Made by a program: the position numbers and the translations under genes. Positions 8,218 through 16,628 of a DNA stretch of 64,000 nucleotides are shown in pieces; position 1 is the stretch's first letter, and each line of letters starts with the position of its first letter. The DNA comes from QHXW01 sp963752965. Lineage in GTDB: Bacteria; Acidobacteriota; Terriglobia; Bryobacterales; Bryobacteraceae. The notes beneath the pieces are model-generated. The model had not been told where the DNA came from, did no database searches, and saw nothing but the letters and a program-made list of their open reading frames with translations. The DNA lies in assembly GCA_963752965.1 (NCBI GenBank), contig CAVWAJ010000010.1, positions 372,001 through 436,000 of the forward strand, given 5' to 3'.

Positions 8218-9237
8218 TCACTTCGGGTCCGTTGGGATCGTGTAGTAGTCGTACGTAGTCGTCCAAGTGAATTCGCTTCCGGGTTCGATGGTCATCGAGA
8301 CAAACGGCTCCATGGCAATCACTGTGCGGATCGACCAGAGAGACTCGCTGGACAAGGGGCGATCCGCGGAGATGTTCAACCCTGCGCCGAGTCGGGTGTT
8401 TTCAATGCGAATCACATGATCTTGCGGCTGGCCGCTGAAGCCTTGTACGGGGGTGGCTGCGATATCATGCTTCTCCAGCGTTTTCAGATAGACGATCTGG
8501 CTGCCGCGAATCTCGGCCAGCGTTTGGTTGGGAGGCCGAGGCGAGCGGATCTGAAAGGGAACGGTAATCACGAAGCCCGGACCAGTCGGTTGCCCGTCCA
8601 GCACGAGGAAATTGTGATTATAGACACGGGTTTGAATGGCGCGGGTTCCGGTGTTTGTCAGACTGTGTTCGAGCGTCATCTCCGGCTTGGCGTTCGCCAA
8701 GCGCAGATGTTTGCGGTAAACGTAACCGTAGCCGGATGATGAATCAGACAGCTCCTGCGTGAACTCGACCGAATCACGATTCTTCGTGATCGTCCGTTTT
8801 CCGGGATCGACGACTTCGTACAGTTGGAAGGCGTCGTACTTGCCTTCGCGCGGCTTGCGAAGGGCGCCAACGCCAATTTTCACGAATGTGCTTCCAGGTT
8901 TTGCTGCATCCCAGCCGAGTGGTCCGAACTCATCCACTGGACCAGTGATCGCGCTGCACGGCCCGGCGGTAATGTGCGGATCGTCGAAAACAAAATCGTG
9001 AACCGTGGGATCGGTCTTATCGAACCACGGCCCGTAGTACTGGTGCCGTTTGTACTCCAGGCTGTAGACGACGCCCGACCAATCGAACCGGGTGCCGCGG
9101 TAGAACCCATTCTTGGCGTCCGGCAAGTAGATTTTCGCCCGAATCTGGCCATTGGTAATTTCAGCGTTCGGAAACTCGGCTGCCGGAACAATTCCTGCGG
9201 ACAGCGTGAAGCAAGTAAATAAGATCGTCTTGATCAT
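8218..9237 (-). CDS. Secreted beta-sandwich protein, aldose-epimerase-like fold (hypothetical)
   Basis: 339 residues with a clear signal peptide (1-19, ending PAA). The body is beta-rich with alternating aromatic strands and a segment LTNTGTRAIQTRVYNHNFLVLDG that resembles the galactose-mutarotase / carbohydrate-binding superfamily. The conserved-looking H in YNHNF and the ending MTIEPGSEFTWTTTYDYY fit that fold. I do not recognise a named family; catalytic function is not shown. It is convergent with the fusion enzyme (6 bases between the two stop codons) and divergent from the HDOD gene. Confidence 0.55.
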   Translation of the reverse strand: MIKTILFTCFTLSAGIVPAAEFPNAEITNGQIRAKIYLPDAKNGFYRGTRFDWSGVVYSLEYKRHQYYGPWFDKTDPTVHDFVFDDPHITAGPCSAITGPVDEFGPLGWDAAKPGSTFVKIGVGALRKPREGKYDAFQLYEVVDPGKRTITKNRDSVEFTQELSDSSSGYGYVYRKHLRLANAKPEMTLEHSLTNTGTRAIQTRVYNHNFLVLDGQPTGPGFVITVPFQIRSPRPPNQTLAEIRGSQIVYLKTLEKHDIAATPVQGFSGQPQDHVIRIENTRLGAGLNISADRPLSSESLWSIRTVIAMEPFVSMTIEPGSEFTWTTTYDYYTIPTDPK

Positions 9238-9345
9238 AAGGATATGGATAGATTACCGCTTGGCCGGTAGGTGCTGGGGGAATCGAGCACTAACCAAAGG
9301 CATATGCCATGGGAGAACTAGACAGTTTCGCGGCGTCAAGGAAGA

Positions 9346-10254
9346 ATGATAACTAGTGACACGGGACGAGGATACCGCGTGAAAGCCATGGACGCCGGCG
9401 TTGCTACGGCCAAGAACGGATACAACTTCAGCAGGCTGTCGGGGATCAAATCGCTGCCGGCCTTTCCGGCCGTGGCCTGCAAATTACTCGCAGTGATCTC
9501 CAACGAAGACGCCGGCTTCCAAGAAGTGTCCCGATTGATCATGCTGGACACCGCGCTCTCCGGCCAGGTGCTGCGCTTCGCCAACTCTTCCCTGTTTGGC
9601 TTCAGGCAGGAAGTAAACAGCGTGCTGAGGGCTTTGTGTCTGGTGGGCGCAAATCGCGTTCGTGACATCGTGGTGACTCTGGCGCTGAAGAATTACATGG
9701 GAACAGAGGACCAACCGCTCCTTGGCGGTTGCTGGCGCCATAGCCTCTCGACGGCCTTGTGGGCGGAAGCGCTGGCGCAATGGTATACGTTTGACCGGCC
9801 GATGACATATACCGCGGGGATTCTCCACGACCTCGGCCGCGTCGCGCTGATCATGCTATCCCCCGATGCCTACACGCGGCTGCTGGACGAGAATTCGAGC
9901 CGCGATAGCCAGGACTTTAGAGGCCAGGAGCAAGACATTTTCGAGCTGGATCATTGCGAGGTTGGCGGCTATCTGAGCGGCTTGTGGAATTTTCAACCGG
10001 CGCTAGGCGATGTGATCGCACATCATCACGACCCGGTCACTGCCGCGAGCCCCAAAGCGCGAGTCCTGGTGCAAGCGGCATGCACTGCCGCGAGTATGAG
10101 CGGCTTCCACACAATGGGGCTTCCGCGAGAATGGAATCCGGCGGCAATTGCAGAGCTGTTGCCGAAGACCGCGAAGGGTATTCAGCCACCGCTGGACAAG
10201 ATGCGGGAAAATGTACTCACGGATCTCAATCTGATTGAGTGCAGCCTGGTGTAA
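9346..10254 (+). CDS. HDOD domain signalling protein
   Basis: 302 residues. Residues about 30-230 form an HDOD domain: the entry LPAFPAVACKLLAVISNEDA, the helix pair LDTALSGQVLRFANSSLFG typical of HDOD, then VLRALCLVGANRVRDIVV. The HD-like part has CWRHSLSTALWAEALA and GILHDLGRVAL, and a late DHCEVGGYL. HDOD proteins act in signal relay, often linked to cyclic-di-GMP, chemotaxis or stress, and usually lack phosphodiesterase activity. A purine-rich AAGGAAG lies just before the ATG at 9346, supporting this start over the later ATG at 9388. No output domain is attached. Confidence 0.85.
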   Translation: MITSDTGRGYRVKAMDAGVATAKNGYNFSRLSGIKSLPAFPAVACKLLAVISNEDAGFQEVSRLIMLDTALSGQVLRFANSSLFGFRQEVNSVLRALCLVGANRVRDIVVTLALKNYMGTEDQPLLGGCWRHSLSTALWAEALAQWYTFDRPMTYTAGILHDLGRVALIMLSPDAYTRLLDENSSRDSQDFRGQEQDIFELDHCEVGGYLSGLWNFQPALGDVIAHHHDPVTAASPKARVLVQAACTAASMSGFHTMGLPREWNPAAIAELLPKTAKGIQPPLDKMRENVLTDLNLIECSLV

Positions 10255-10298
10255 ATCGTTCGCCCTGCTGTTGCCGGCCGGCTCGCACATCCCACACG

Positions 10299-10328
10299 TT
10301 GCATTCGATCAGGAATTGGGAGTACACT
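10299..10328 (+). promoter_or_regulatory. Possible promoter for the DAHP synthase leader
   Basis: TTGCAT (10299-10304), an 18-base spacer, TACACT (10323-10328). The predicted start near 10335 would leave only a few bases before the leader peptide ATG at 10339, so leader translation would be close to leaderless. The match is moderate and another promoter upstream is possible. Confidence 0.35.
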
Positions 10329-10338
10329 GTTGTTTCTG

Positions 10339-10404
10339 ATGTTACGAACTTTCGCCAGCTACGGATTTACGTACCGATTTTGGTACTTTACCAAGATCGC
10401 GTAG
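10339..10404 (+). CDS. Aromatic-rich leader peptide of the DAHP synthase attenuator
   Basis: A 21-codon reading frame from ATG 10339 to TAG 10402-10404. Eight of the 21 residues are aromatic: Phe at 5, 10, 14, 17; Tyr at 8, 12, 16; Trp at 15. Residues 14-17 are Phe-Trp-Tyr-Phe in a row. It ends exactly where the antiterminator strand begins and is followed by a strong terminator hairpin before the DAHP synthase gene. This is the layout of amino-acid-responsive transcription attenuators such as pheA and trp leaders. The gene is too short for routine gene finders. No good Shine-Dalgarno sequence is visible. Confidence 0.8.
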   Translation: MLRTFASYGFTYRFWYFTKIA

Positions 10405-10454
10405 AGTGGCGTTGGTTTAAGAAACAAAGAAGTTCGGATGATACCAACCCACTC
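10404..10454 (+). promoter_or_regulatory. Antiterminator pairing of the attenuator
   Basis: Bases 10404-10415 (GAGTGGCGTTGG) can pair with 10444-10454 (CCAACCCACTC) in 11 base pairs with a single bulged C at 10410. The right-hand strand is also the left strand of the terminator, so the two structures exclude each other. The left strand starts at the last base of the leader stop codon: a ribosome finishing the leader covers it (terminator forms), while a ribosome stalled on the aromatic codons leaves it free (read-through). Confidence 0.75.
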
Positions 10455-10472
10455 GAATCGAGTGGGTTTTTT
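10446..10472 (+). terminator. Intrinsic terminator (attenuator) upstream of DAHP synthase
   Basis: Near-perfect inverted repeat AACCCACTCGA (10446-10456) / TCGAGTGGGTT (10458-10468) with A10457 between, followed by a run of T to 10472. The gene's ribosome site begins only 9 bases later (10481-10486), so this terminator stands between the leader and its own structural gene rather than ending an upstream transcript. Confidence 0.85.
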
Positions 10473-10495
10473 GTTTTGTTAGGAGGATGGAAGCC

Positions 10496-11539
10496 ATGAT
10501 TATTTCGATGCGGCCTCACGCGACGCGAGAAGAGATCGACCACGTTTGCGAACGGATTCGCGAGTTTGGCTACAAGGTCCACTCTATCGAGGGCGAGGAG
10601 CGTGTCGTGATCGGAGTAGTCGGGATCGGCGACGTGACGGCGTGTCTCGAGTCGCTCGAAGCCACGCCCGGCGTTGAACGGGCGGTGCGAATCTCGGCGC
10701 CTTACAAGTTTGTGAGCAAGGAGTTCAAGAAGGAGCGCACGCAGTTGCGAGTCAACGGTCTGGAAATCGGAGGCGACGAATTCATTGTGATGGCGGGCCC
10801 GTGCTCGGTCGAATCCGAGCGGCAGATCATGGAAACCGCCGAAGGAGTGCGGAAAGCCGGAGCGCGCGTTTTGCGTGGGGGTGCGTTTAAACCCCGCACT
10901 TCGCCGTATGATTTTCAAGGCCTGGAGTTGGAAGGTCTGAAGCTGCTGCGCAAGGCTAAGGAGGCCACCGGTCTCGCCATCATCACCGAGGTGATGAGCG
11001 ACCGTGACGCCGAGATGGTGGCGGAGTACGCCGACATAATGCAAGTGGGCGCGCGCAACATGCAGAATTTCGCGCTGCTCAAATCGCTCGGCAAGTGCGG
11101 CCGGCCCGTGATGCTGAAGCGCGGCATGAGCTCCACCATCAAGGAATTACTCATGTCGGCGGAATATCTGGTGGCGCACGGGAACTCCAACGTACTGCTG
11201 TGTGAGCGGGGCATCCGTACCTTCGAGACGGCGACGCGTAACACATGCGACATCGCCGCCGTACCGGTTCTGAACGAGATGACGCACTTGCCGGTGATTC
11301 TCGACCCAAGCCACGCGACCGGGAAGCGGAGCCTGGTCACTCCGGTGGCGCGCGCGGGAGTAGCGATCGGAGCGGACGGCTTGATCGTGGAGGTGCATCC
11401 GCAACCGGAGAAGGCCGTGAGCGACGGAGCCCAGTCTCTCACGCTCGAGCAGTTTCGCAACATGATGCACCAGCTTAGGCCGTACATTGCGCTCTGGAAA
11501 GAGGCGCGCATGGCCGAAACCGCCGCGGCGGTCGTGTGA
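10496..11539 (+). CDS. aroF: 3-deoxy-7-phosphoheptulonate (DAHP) synthase, type I-beta
   Basis: 347 residues. It catalyses phosphoenolpyruvate plus erythrose 4-phosphate to DAHP, the first step of the shikimate pathway. Residues 1-68 form the ferredoxin-like regulatory domain of the Thermotoga-type enzyme (MIISMRPHATREEIDHV). The barrel carries GPCSVES, KPRTSPYDFQG, GARNMQNF, MLKRG, RGIRTFE and DPSHATGKR. The start is the ATG at 10496, nine bases after AGGAGG (10481-10486); an earlier ATG at 10487 sits directly on that ribosome site. Expression should be controlled by the aromatic leader and attenuator just upstream, in addition to feedback through the N-terminal domain as known for this type. 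Confidence 0.95.
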   Translation: MIISMRPHATREEIDHVCERIREFGYKVHSIEGEERVVIGVVGIGDVTACLESLEATPGVERAVRISAPYKFVSKEFKKERTQLRVNGLEIGGDEFIVMAGPCSVESERQIMETAEGVRKAGARVLRGGAFKPRTSPYDFQGLELEGLKLLRKAKEATGLAIITEVMSDRDAEMVAEYADIMQVGARNMQNFALLKSLGKCGRPVMLKRGMSSTIKELLMSAEYLVAHGNSNVLLCERGIRTFETATRNTCDIAAVPVLNEMTHLPVILDPSHATGKRSLVTPVARAGVAIGADGLIVEVHPQPEKAVSDGAQSLTLEQFRNMMHQLRPYIALWKEARMAETAAAVV

Positions 11540-11549
11540 TACTGAGTTC

Positions 11550-12476
11550 GTGAAGCTTTCCGGCCGGGCGTGGGCAGCGATTGCGGCGATTGCGGTCGTG
11601 GGCGGCGCGGTGTGGCTCGGCGTTTACGAACGCGCGCGGATTGCGGCTGCGAGTCCGGCGGGTATGTTACAGCGTCTGCCCCCGCAGGATGCCACAGTCC
11701 TGTTTGCCGACTTTGACACGTTGCGGCGGGGCGGCCTGATGAAACTGCTTTCACCCAAGACGCCCGAAGAACCGGACTACCGGACGTTCGTTAGCGCTAC
11801 GGGTTTTGATTACCGGACCGACCTCGACCTGGTTGCCGCGTCATTTGGTAACGATGGCGAATACTTCGTGGCCAGAGGGCGCTTCGACTGGAAGAAACTC
11901 CGCGCTTACGCCGAGGCGCAAGGCGGAAGCTGCCAGCGCAACCTCTGCCGGATGTCCGGCAGCACGCCGGAGCGCCGGATTTCGTTCCTTCCCCTGCAAT
12001 CCAACCTGCTGGCGCTGGCGGTGAGTACGGATAGCTTTGCGGCGTCGAGGCTGGCTGAAGCGACGCCCGGCATCGTGCAACCGCTAGACCCTCCACGCGA
12101 TCCGGTTTGGCTGTCCATTCCCGCTGAGAGCCTGAAGACTGCGAATCAGTTGCCCGCCGGCCCGCGCTTTTTCGCCACGGCTTTAGCGTCAGCCGACAAG
12201 ATTCTGTTATCGCTGGGCCCACAGGGCGGGCAACTGGAAGCAAGACTGGCGGTGACGTGCCGAACCTCTGCCGATGCGGCGGCGCTTGCCGCGCAGTTGC
12301 AACATGCCACCGCATTGGTGCGGAATCTGATCGCGCAAGAGAATCAGAAACCCGACCCCAAGGATCTGAGCGGTGTGCTGACGGCGGGTGTGTTCGAGCA
12401 ATCCGGCCGCCGCGTCATTGGGCGCTGGCCCTTGCCATCGGTCTTTCTGGAGTCGCTCGCGGGCGGAACGCTCTAG
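11550..12476 (+). CDS. Membrane-anchored hypothetical protein
   Basis: 308 residues from a GTG at 11550, ten bases after the DAHP synthase stop, so probably co-transcribed. An N-terminal membrane segment (AWAAIAAIAVVGGAVWLGVY, residues 7-26) is followed by a soluble domain of about 280 residues, expected outside the cytoplasm. The segment LPPQDATVLFADFDTLRRGG and the later ADKILLSLGPQGGQLEARLAV repeat style resemble secreted acidobacterial proteins of unknown role. A Cys pair (GGSCQRNLCRMSG) could form a disulfide. No family recognised. Its stop overlaps the stop of the convergent malate synthase gene. Confidence 0.6.
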   Translation: MKLSGRAWAAIAAIAVVGGAVWLGVYERARIAAASPAGMLQRLPPQDATVLFADFDTLRRGGLMKLLSPKTPEEPDYRTFVSATGFDYRTDLDLVAASFGNDGEYFVARGRFDWKKLRAYAEAQGGSCQRNLCRMSGSTPERRISFLPLQSNLLALAVSTDSFAASRLAEATPGIVQPLDPPRDPVWLSIPAESLKTANQLPAGPRFFATALASADKILLSLGPQGGQLEARLAVTCRTSADAAALAAQLQHATALVRNLIAQENQKPDPKDLSGVLTAGVFEQSGRRVIGRWPLPSVFLESLAGGTL

Positions 12477-14053
12477 TCGATGTGCTCGTAAGCCGCCAGC
12501 GTCATGAAATCCGGAAACACGCCGCCAGTCATCATTTGATCGAAAAGCTGGGAAGCCAGATCAAACTTACGGTCACCGTAAGCGGCTTTCAGCCTGGTGC
12601 ACTCTTCGGTGATGGTTTGACGTACCAGATCCTTCGTGAGATTCCGGCCATCGCTCAGCTTCGCGCCGTGCCGCAACCATTGCCAGACTTGCGCGCGGGA
12701 AATTTCGGCCGTAGCCGCATCCTCCATCAAGTTATAAATGGGCACGCAGCCGTTTCCGCGAAGCCACGATTCCAGGTACTGAATGCCGACATCTACATTC
12801 AAGTGCAAGCCTTGCCCGGTGATTTCACCTTTGGGCACTTTGAGTAGATCCTGCTGCGAAATGCGAACATCCTCGCGCTTCACCGCGAGCTGATTGGGCT
12901 GCGGCATATAGCGGTCGAAGATTTCCTTGGCCACCGGAACCAGGCCTGGATGCGCCACCCAGGTGCCGTCGTGGCCCGCCTTCACTTCGCGCAACTTATC
13001 CTGGCGGACTTTTTCTAGAGCCTTTTCGTTGGCTTCGGGATCGCTCTTGATCGGAATCTGCGCCGCCATGCCGCCCATCGCATGAATCCCACGGCGGTGG
13101 CAGGTTTGAATCAGCAGATCCACGTATGCCTTGAGAAAATCGCGATCCATCGTGACCTGCGCGCGATTGGGCAGCAGGAAGTCCGGGCGATTGCGAAACT
13201 TCTTGATGAAGCTGAAAATATAATCCCAGCGGCCGCAATTGAGCCCCGCGGAGTGCTCGCGCAGTTCGTAAAGGATCTCGTCCATCTCGAACGCGGCTAG
13301 AATCGTCTCGATCAAAACCGTAGCGCGGATCGTGCCTCGCGGAACCTTGAGATAATCCTGCGCGAAGAGGAAAACATCGTTCCAGAGCCGTGCTTCCAAA
13401 TGGCTCTCGAGCTTAGGCAGGTAGAAATAAGGCCCACTGCCTTTTGCCATCAACTTTGCGGCGTTGTGAAAAAAATAGAGACCAAAATCGAACAGAGACC
13501 CGGAAATCGGCTTGCCGTCGACGAGTACATGTTTTTCGACCAGGTGCCAGCCGCGCGGCCGCACCATGAGCGTGGCCACGCGTTCATTCAGCCGGTATTG
13601 CTTGCCTTCCGGGCTGCTGAACGTGATCGTGCCGTTGATCGTATCGCGGAGGTTGATCTGGCCTTCCACATTGTTCTGCCATGTGGGCGAGTTGGAGTCC
13701 TCGAAATCCGCCATGAAGACGCTGGCGCCGGAGTTGAGCGCGTTGATGATCATCTTGCGGTCAACGGGTCCGGTGATCTCGACGCGGCGGTCTTCGAGAT
13801 CCTTCGGGATGGGCGCGACGGTCCAGTCGCCTTTCCGCACGGCGGCGGTTTCGGTCAGGAAATCCGGCAGCTTGCCGGAATCGAGATCGGCCTGCCTCGC
13901 CTGGCGCTTTTCGAGCAACTGCACCCGGCGAGCTTCAAATTCCTGCGATAGGCGCGCCAGAAACTCGAGTGCCTCCTGAGTTAGGATCTCGCTATAGGCT
14001 GCGCTGATGGGGCGAGTGACTTCCAGCTTGTTGCGAACTGACGGCGTAGCCAT
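12473..14053 (-). CDS. aceB: Malate synthase A
   Basis: 526 residues, close to the 533 of E. coli AceB. It condenses acetyl-CoA and glyoxylate to malate in the glyoxylate shunt. Diagnostic segments: MADFEDSNSPTWQNN, VRPRGWHLVEKH, YFYLPKLESHLEAR, TIRATVLIETILAAFEMDEI, LNCGRWDYIFS, DGTWVAHPGLV, and GCVPIYNLMEDAATAEISRAQ with the catalytic Asp of the LMEDAATAEI motif. The start ATG at 14053 lies one base after the stop of the zinc-ribbon gene, so the two form a unit. Isocitrate lyase is not in the window. It ends tail-to-tail with the preceding gene, the stop codons overlapping. Confidence 0.96.
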   Translation of the reverse strand: MATPSVRNKLEVTRPISAAYSEILTQEALEFLARLSQEFEARRVQLLEKRQARQADLDSGKLPDFLTETAAVRKGDWTVAPIPKDLEDRRVEITGPVDRKMIINALNSGASVFMADFEDSNSPTWQNNVEGQINLRDTINGTITFSSPEGKQYRLNERVATLMVRPRGWHLVEKHVLVDGKPISGSLFDFGLYFFHNAAKLMAKGSGPYFYLPKLESHLEARLWNDVFLFAQDYLKVPRGTIRATVLIETILAAFEMDEILYELREHSAGLNCGRWDYIFSFIKKFRNRPDFLLPNRAQVTMDRDFLKAYVDLLIQTCHRRGIHAMGGMAAQIPIKSDPEANEKALEKVRQDKLREVKAGHDGTWVAHPGLVPVAKEIFDRYMPQPNQLAVKREDVRISQQDLLKVPKGEITGQGLHLNVDVGIQYLESWLRGNGCVPIYNLMEDAATAEISRAQVWQWLRHGAKLSDGRNLTKDLVRQTITEECTRLKAAYGDRKFDLASQLFDQMMTGGVFPDFMTLAAYEHID

Positions 14054-14054
14054 C

Positions 14055-14285
14055 TCAGTTGCGACCGCAGAATCCCGGGTTGCTGCACATCCCGCCGGGG
14101 CACATGGGCGCCGGTCCGGCCTGCGCCGCGGAACTGTTCGCGTGCGCGGCGAAGGTAGAGAACTCCTGGGTGAGATGCTTTTGCCCGCAAGAGGGGCAGT
14201 CCAACTCCGCGGCCTCGGAAGAGCGCCGCAGGAGCTTCTCAAATTTGGTTCCGCAGTCCTGGCACTTGTATTCGTAAATTGGCAT
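14055..14285 (-). CDS. FmdB-family zinc ribbon protein
   Basis: 76 residues starting MPIYEYKCQDCG, the hallmark opening of the FmdB regulatory-protein family. The zinc ribbon uses C8/C11 (CQDC) and a second CPSC knuckle near residue 31. The tail is Ala/Ser/Gly-rich with a Cys-containing end (MCPGGMCSNPGFCG). Such proteins are of uncertain function, perhaps regulatory or chaperone-like. An upstream in-frame extension exists but the ATG at 14285 gives the canonical start. It precedes aceB by one base. Confidence 0.9.
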   Translation of the reverse strand: MPIYEYKCQDCGTKFEKLLRRSSEAAELDCPSCGQKHLTQEFSTFAAHANSSAAQAGPAPMCPGGMCSNPGFCGRN

Positions 14286-14342
14286 AGGCTTTCTTCTGTA
14301 TTTTCTCAATTCCGAAGGGTAGGGACAACCAGGCCTACGCCG

Positions 14343-16580
14343 TTATTGTTCCAACGCTCCCGCGATCTCCTCGATCACTCGCGCTTCGTTCTCTAACACC
14401 TGCCCCGCGCGCACGATCTGCTCGTCGGCCAGCTTCCAGTTTTTCTGCTCGATGGCCTCGCGCACGCCGGGAATCGTCTTCACGCCGTAGCCCGTGTACA
14501 TTCCGGGCGCGTAGATCTGGTGCTGAAACCACGGCCGCCCCGGCAACCCCTCGGGCAATGTCAGTGCGCGCTCTGCCTGCGCCAGTTTCTGATTGACAGC
14601 CGCCAAGGACTTGATGCCCAGCTCCGTTTTGCGCGCGGCACTATCGTAGTGCGTTGAGCTTCGCCGCAACATCTCCAAGCCGTTGCGCAGCGGGGCGAAG
14701 TTCAGGAATGGCGGCACTGCTTCAGCCTTCGGCGGCACGAGCGTCTTTTGGGGATCGGCGATAGCAACGTAAACGCCTTCCTGCAACTCCTTGTTGCGCT
14801 CCGCAATCTCGTTGCTCTTGGTTTTCCAGAGCTTCTCCAACTCATCGACGTACTTCCCGACCGTATCGGTGAAGTCTGTGAAATCGTACGGCAACAGGTC
14901 CGCGTCCGCCAGGCGCATCACCGCGAGGCCGATCGTCTGCGAGAGCGCGCGACCGTAGCGGAAATCCGTGTCGGCAAAGTGCGTGTACCAGTAGAAGTCG
15001 TCGTAAATGGAATGGTAGATGCCGCCGCCATCCTCGCCGCCGTAGGCCAAACTGAGCGACGCAATGCCAAGATGATCGATGAACACCGTGTAATCTGAAC
15101 CAGAGCCCAGAGCCCCCATCCGCAGGTCGTCGCGTTTTCGAACCTCGTCGCGCTCTTCAGTGGGCGCGTTTGCAATGCGATTGAGACGGAGGCGCTTCCA
15201 CGCGGGGTAGTCTTTCTCTGGATCGTCCACGTCTTTAGCGACGCCGTTCATGAACTTTTCGAGCGAGTGCGACCCCTCCATTTCCAGGTACCCGCGGCCG
15301 TTGCCATCCGAGTTGATATAGACGGCGGCGTGCTGGCGAAGCTCATCGGCGTGCTGCTCGGCCCATTCGGTCGAGCCCAGCAGCCCTTCCTCCTCGCCAT
15401 CCCAAACGCAGTAAATGATCGTCCGCTGCGGCTGCCAGCCCTGCTTCAGCAATTCCGCGAGGGCACGGGCCTCCTCCATTTCCGCGACCGTTCCGGATAC
15501 GGGATCTTCAGCGCCGTTGACCCAGGCATCGTGATGATTGCCGCGCACTACCCATACATCGGGTTCGCTGGAACCGGGAATGCGAACGATGACATCGTAG
15601 AGCCGCTTGGTGTCCCAGTTCGACTTGACCTTGAGGTGCACTTTGGCTGGACCGGGACCCACGTGATACGTCAGAGGCAGCGCGCCCCGCCAGTTCGCCG
15701 GCGCCACCGGCCCCTGGAGCGCCCTTAGCAACGGCGTTGCGTCGCCATAGGAGATTGGAAGGACCGGAATCTTCGTGATCGTCTTCGCCTCACTGAGCGG
15801 CAGACGTTTTGCTCCCTCGCTTGCTCCGACGCCAGGCGTCAGCGGATCACCCGGGTAAAGGGGCATATCCATCACGCTGCCGCGCTGCGCGCCGTCCGTC
15901 GAACGCCAGGAGCCTTTGGGAAATACGTCACCTTGAAAGTAGCCGTCCTCGTGCGGATCGGAGTAAATGACGCAACCCACGGCCCCATGTTCCGCCGCGA
16001 CTTTGGGCTTGATGCCGCGCCAGGAGCCGCCGTACCGCGCGATGACAATGGCGCCTTTGACGGAAACGCCGAGGCGATCGAGCTGCTCGTAATCGTCCGG
16101 AACGCCGTAGTTCACGTAGACCAGTGGCGCAGTGACGTCGCCATCGATGGAGTAGGCGTTGTACGTGGGAAGCTGCTCGCTTTGCTGGTTCGATGTCGGA
16201 TCGACGGCAACTGCCGGCTCTTCCAGCTTGGCCGTGAAGCGCGTAGGCTCAAGTAGCTCAACCGCTCGTTCCTTTGGCGTCGGGAACAGGACGTCGAAGT
16301 TCTCGATTTTGGCGTCCAAACCCCACTCTTTAAATTTGGCGAGAATCCACTCGGCGTTGTCCTTGTCGTAGGCAGAGCCGACGTGGTGCGGCCGCGCGGC
16401 GAGGCGCTGCATATACTCGCGCAGCCGGTCCGTGTTGGGTACGGCTTTGAACTTCGACTCCCAAGCGCGCTCGGAAGTGGCGGAATCGGGGGAGAAGCCC
16501 TGCAAGGCCGGCGGATCGGCGGCAGGGATGGGCGACGAAAGAAGGGCGAAGCACAAGAACACTCGCGTAGGCGTTGTCAT
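14343..16580 (-). CDS. Secreted M28-family metallopeptidase (glutamate carboxypeptidase II-like)
   Basis: 745 residues with a signal peptide (1-20). The layout matches PSMA/transferrin-receptor-like peptidases: an N-terminal catalytic half-segment, a PA (protease-associated) domain around 150-290 (VSVKGAIVIARYGGSWRGIKP), a zinc peptidase domain, and a C-terminal helical dimerisation domain. Metal ligands are visible: HHDAW and the bridging Asp in EDPVSG, the EE pair in WDGEEEGLLGS, Asp in NSDGN, and His in YHSIYDDFYW. It should remove C-terminal acidic or other residues from peptides in the periplasm or outside. The gene lies 57 bases upstream of fmdB-aceB on the same strand. Confidence 0.93.
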   Translation of the reverse strand: MTTPTRVFLCFALLSSPIPAADPPALQGFSPDSATSERAWESKFKAVPNTDRLREYMQRLAARPHHVGSAYDKDNAEWILAKFKEWGLDAKIENFDVLFPTPKERAVELLEPTRFTAKLEEPAVAVDPTSNQQSEQLPTYNAYSIDGDVTAPLVYVNYGVPDDYEQLDRLGVSVKGAIVIARYGGSWRGIKPKVAAEHGAVGCVIYSDPHEDGYFQGDVFPKGSWRSTDGAQRGSVMDMPLYPGDPLTPGVGASEGAKRLPLSEAKTITKIPVLPISYGDATPLLRALQGPVAPANWRGALPLTYHVGPGPAKVHLKVKSNWDTKRLYDVIVRIPGSSEPDVWVVRGNHHDAWVNGAEDPVSGTVAEMEEARALAELLKQGWQPQRTIIYCVWDGEEEGLLGSTEWAEQHADELRQHAAVYINSDGNGRGYLEMEGSHSLEKFMNGVAKDVDDPEKDYPAWKRLRLNRIANAPTEERDEVRKRDDLRMGALGSGSDYTVFIDHLGIASLSLAYGGEDGGGIYHSIYDDFYWYTHFADTDFRYGRALSQTIGLAVMRLADADLLPYDFTDFTDTVGKYVDELEKLWKTKSNEIAERNKELQEGVYVAIADPQKTLVPPKAEAVPPFLNFAPLRNGLEMLRRSSTHYDSAARKTELGIKSLAAVNQKLAQAERALTLPEGLPGRPWFQHQIYAPGMYTGYGVKTIPGVREAIEQKNWKLADEQIVRAGQVLENEARVIEEIAGALEQ

Positions 16581-16628
16581 TTCAATCCGAAGAGTCGAGT
16601 GTATCGCAGCGGGGTGTAACCTCGCTTT

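Noticed and set aside
10404..10495. Plain transcription terminator of the HDOD gene
   Set aside because: The terminator is nearly 200 bases after the HDOD stop, directly before aroF, with a leader peptide and competing pairing, which fits attenuation.
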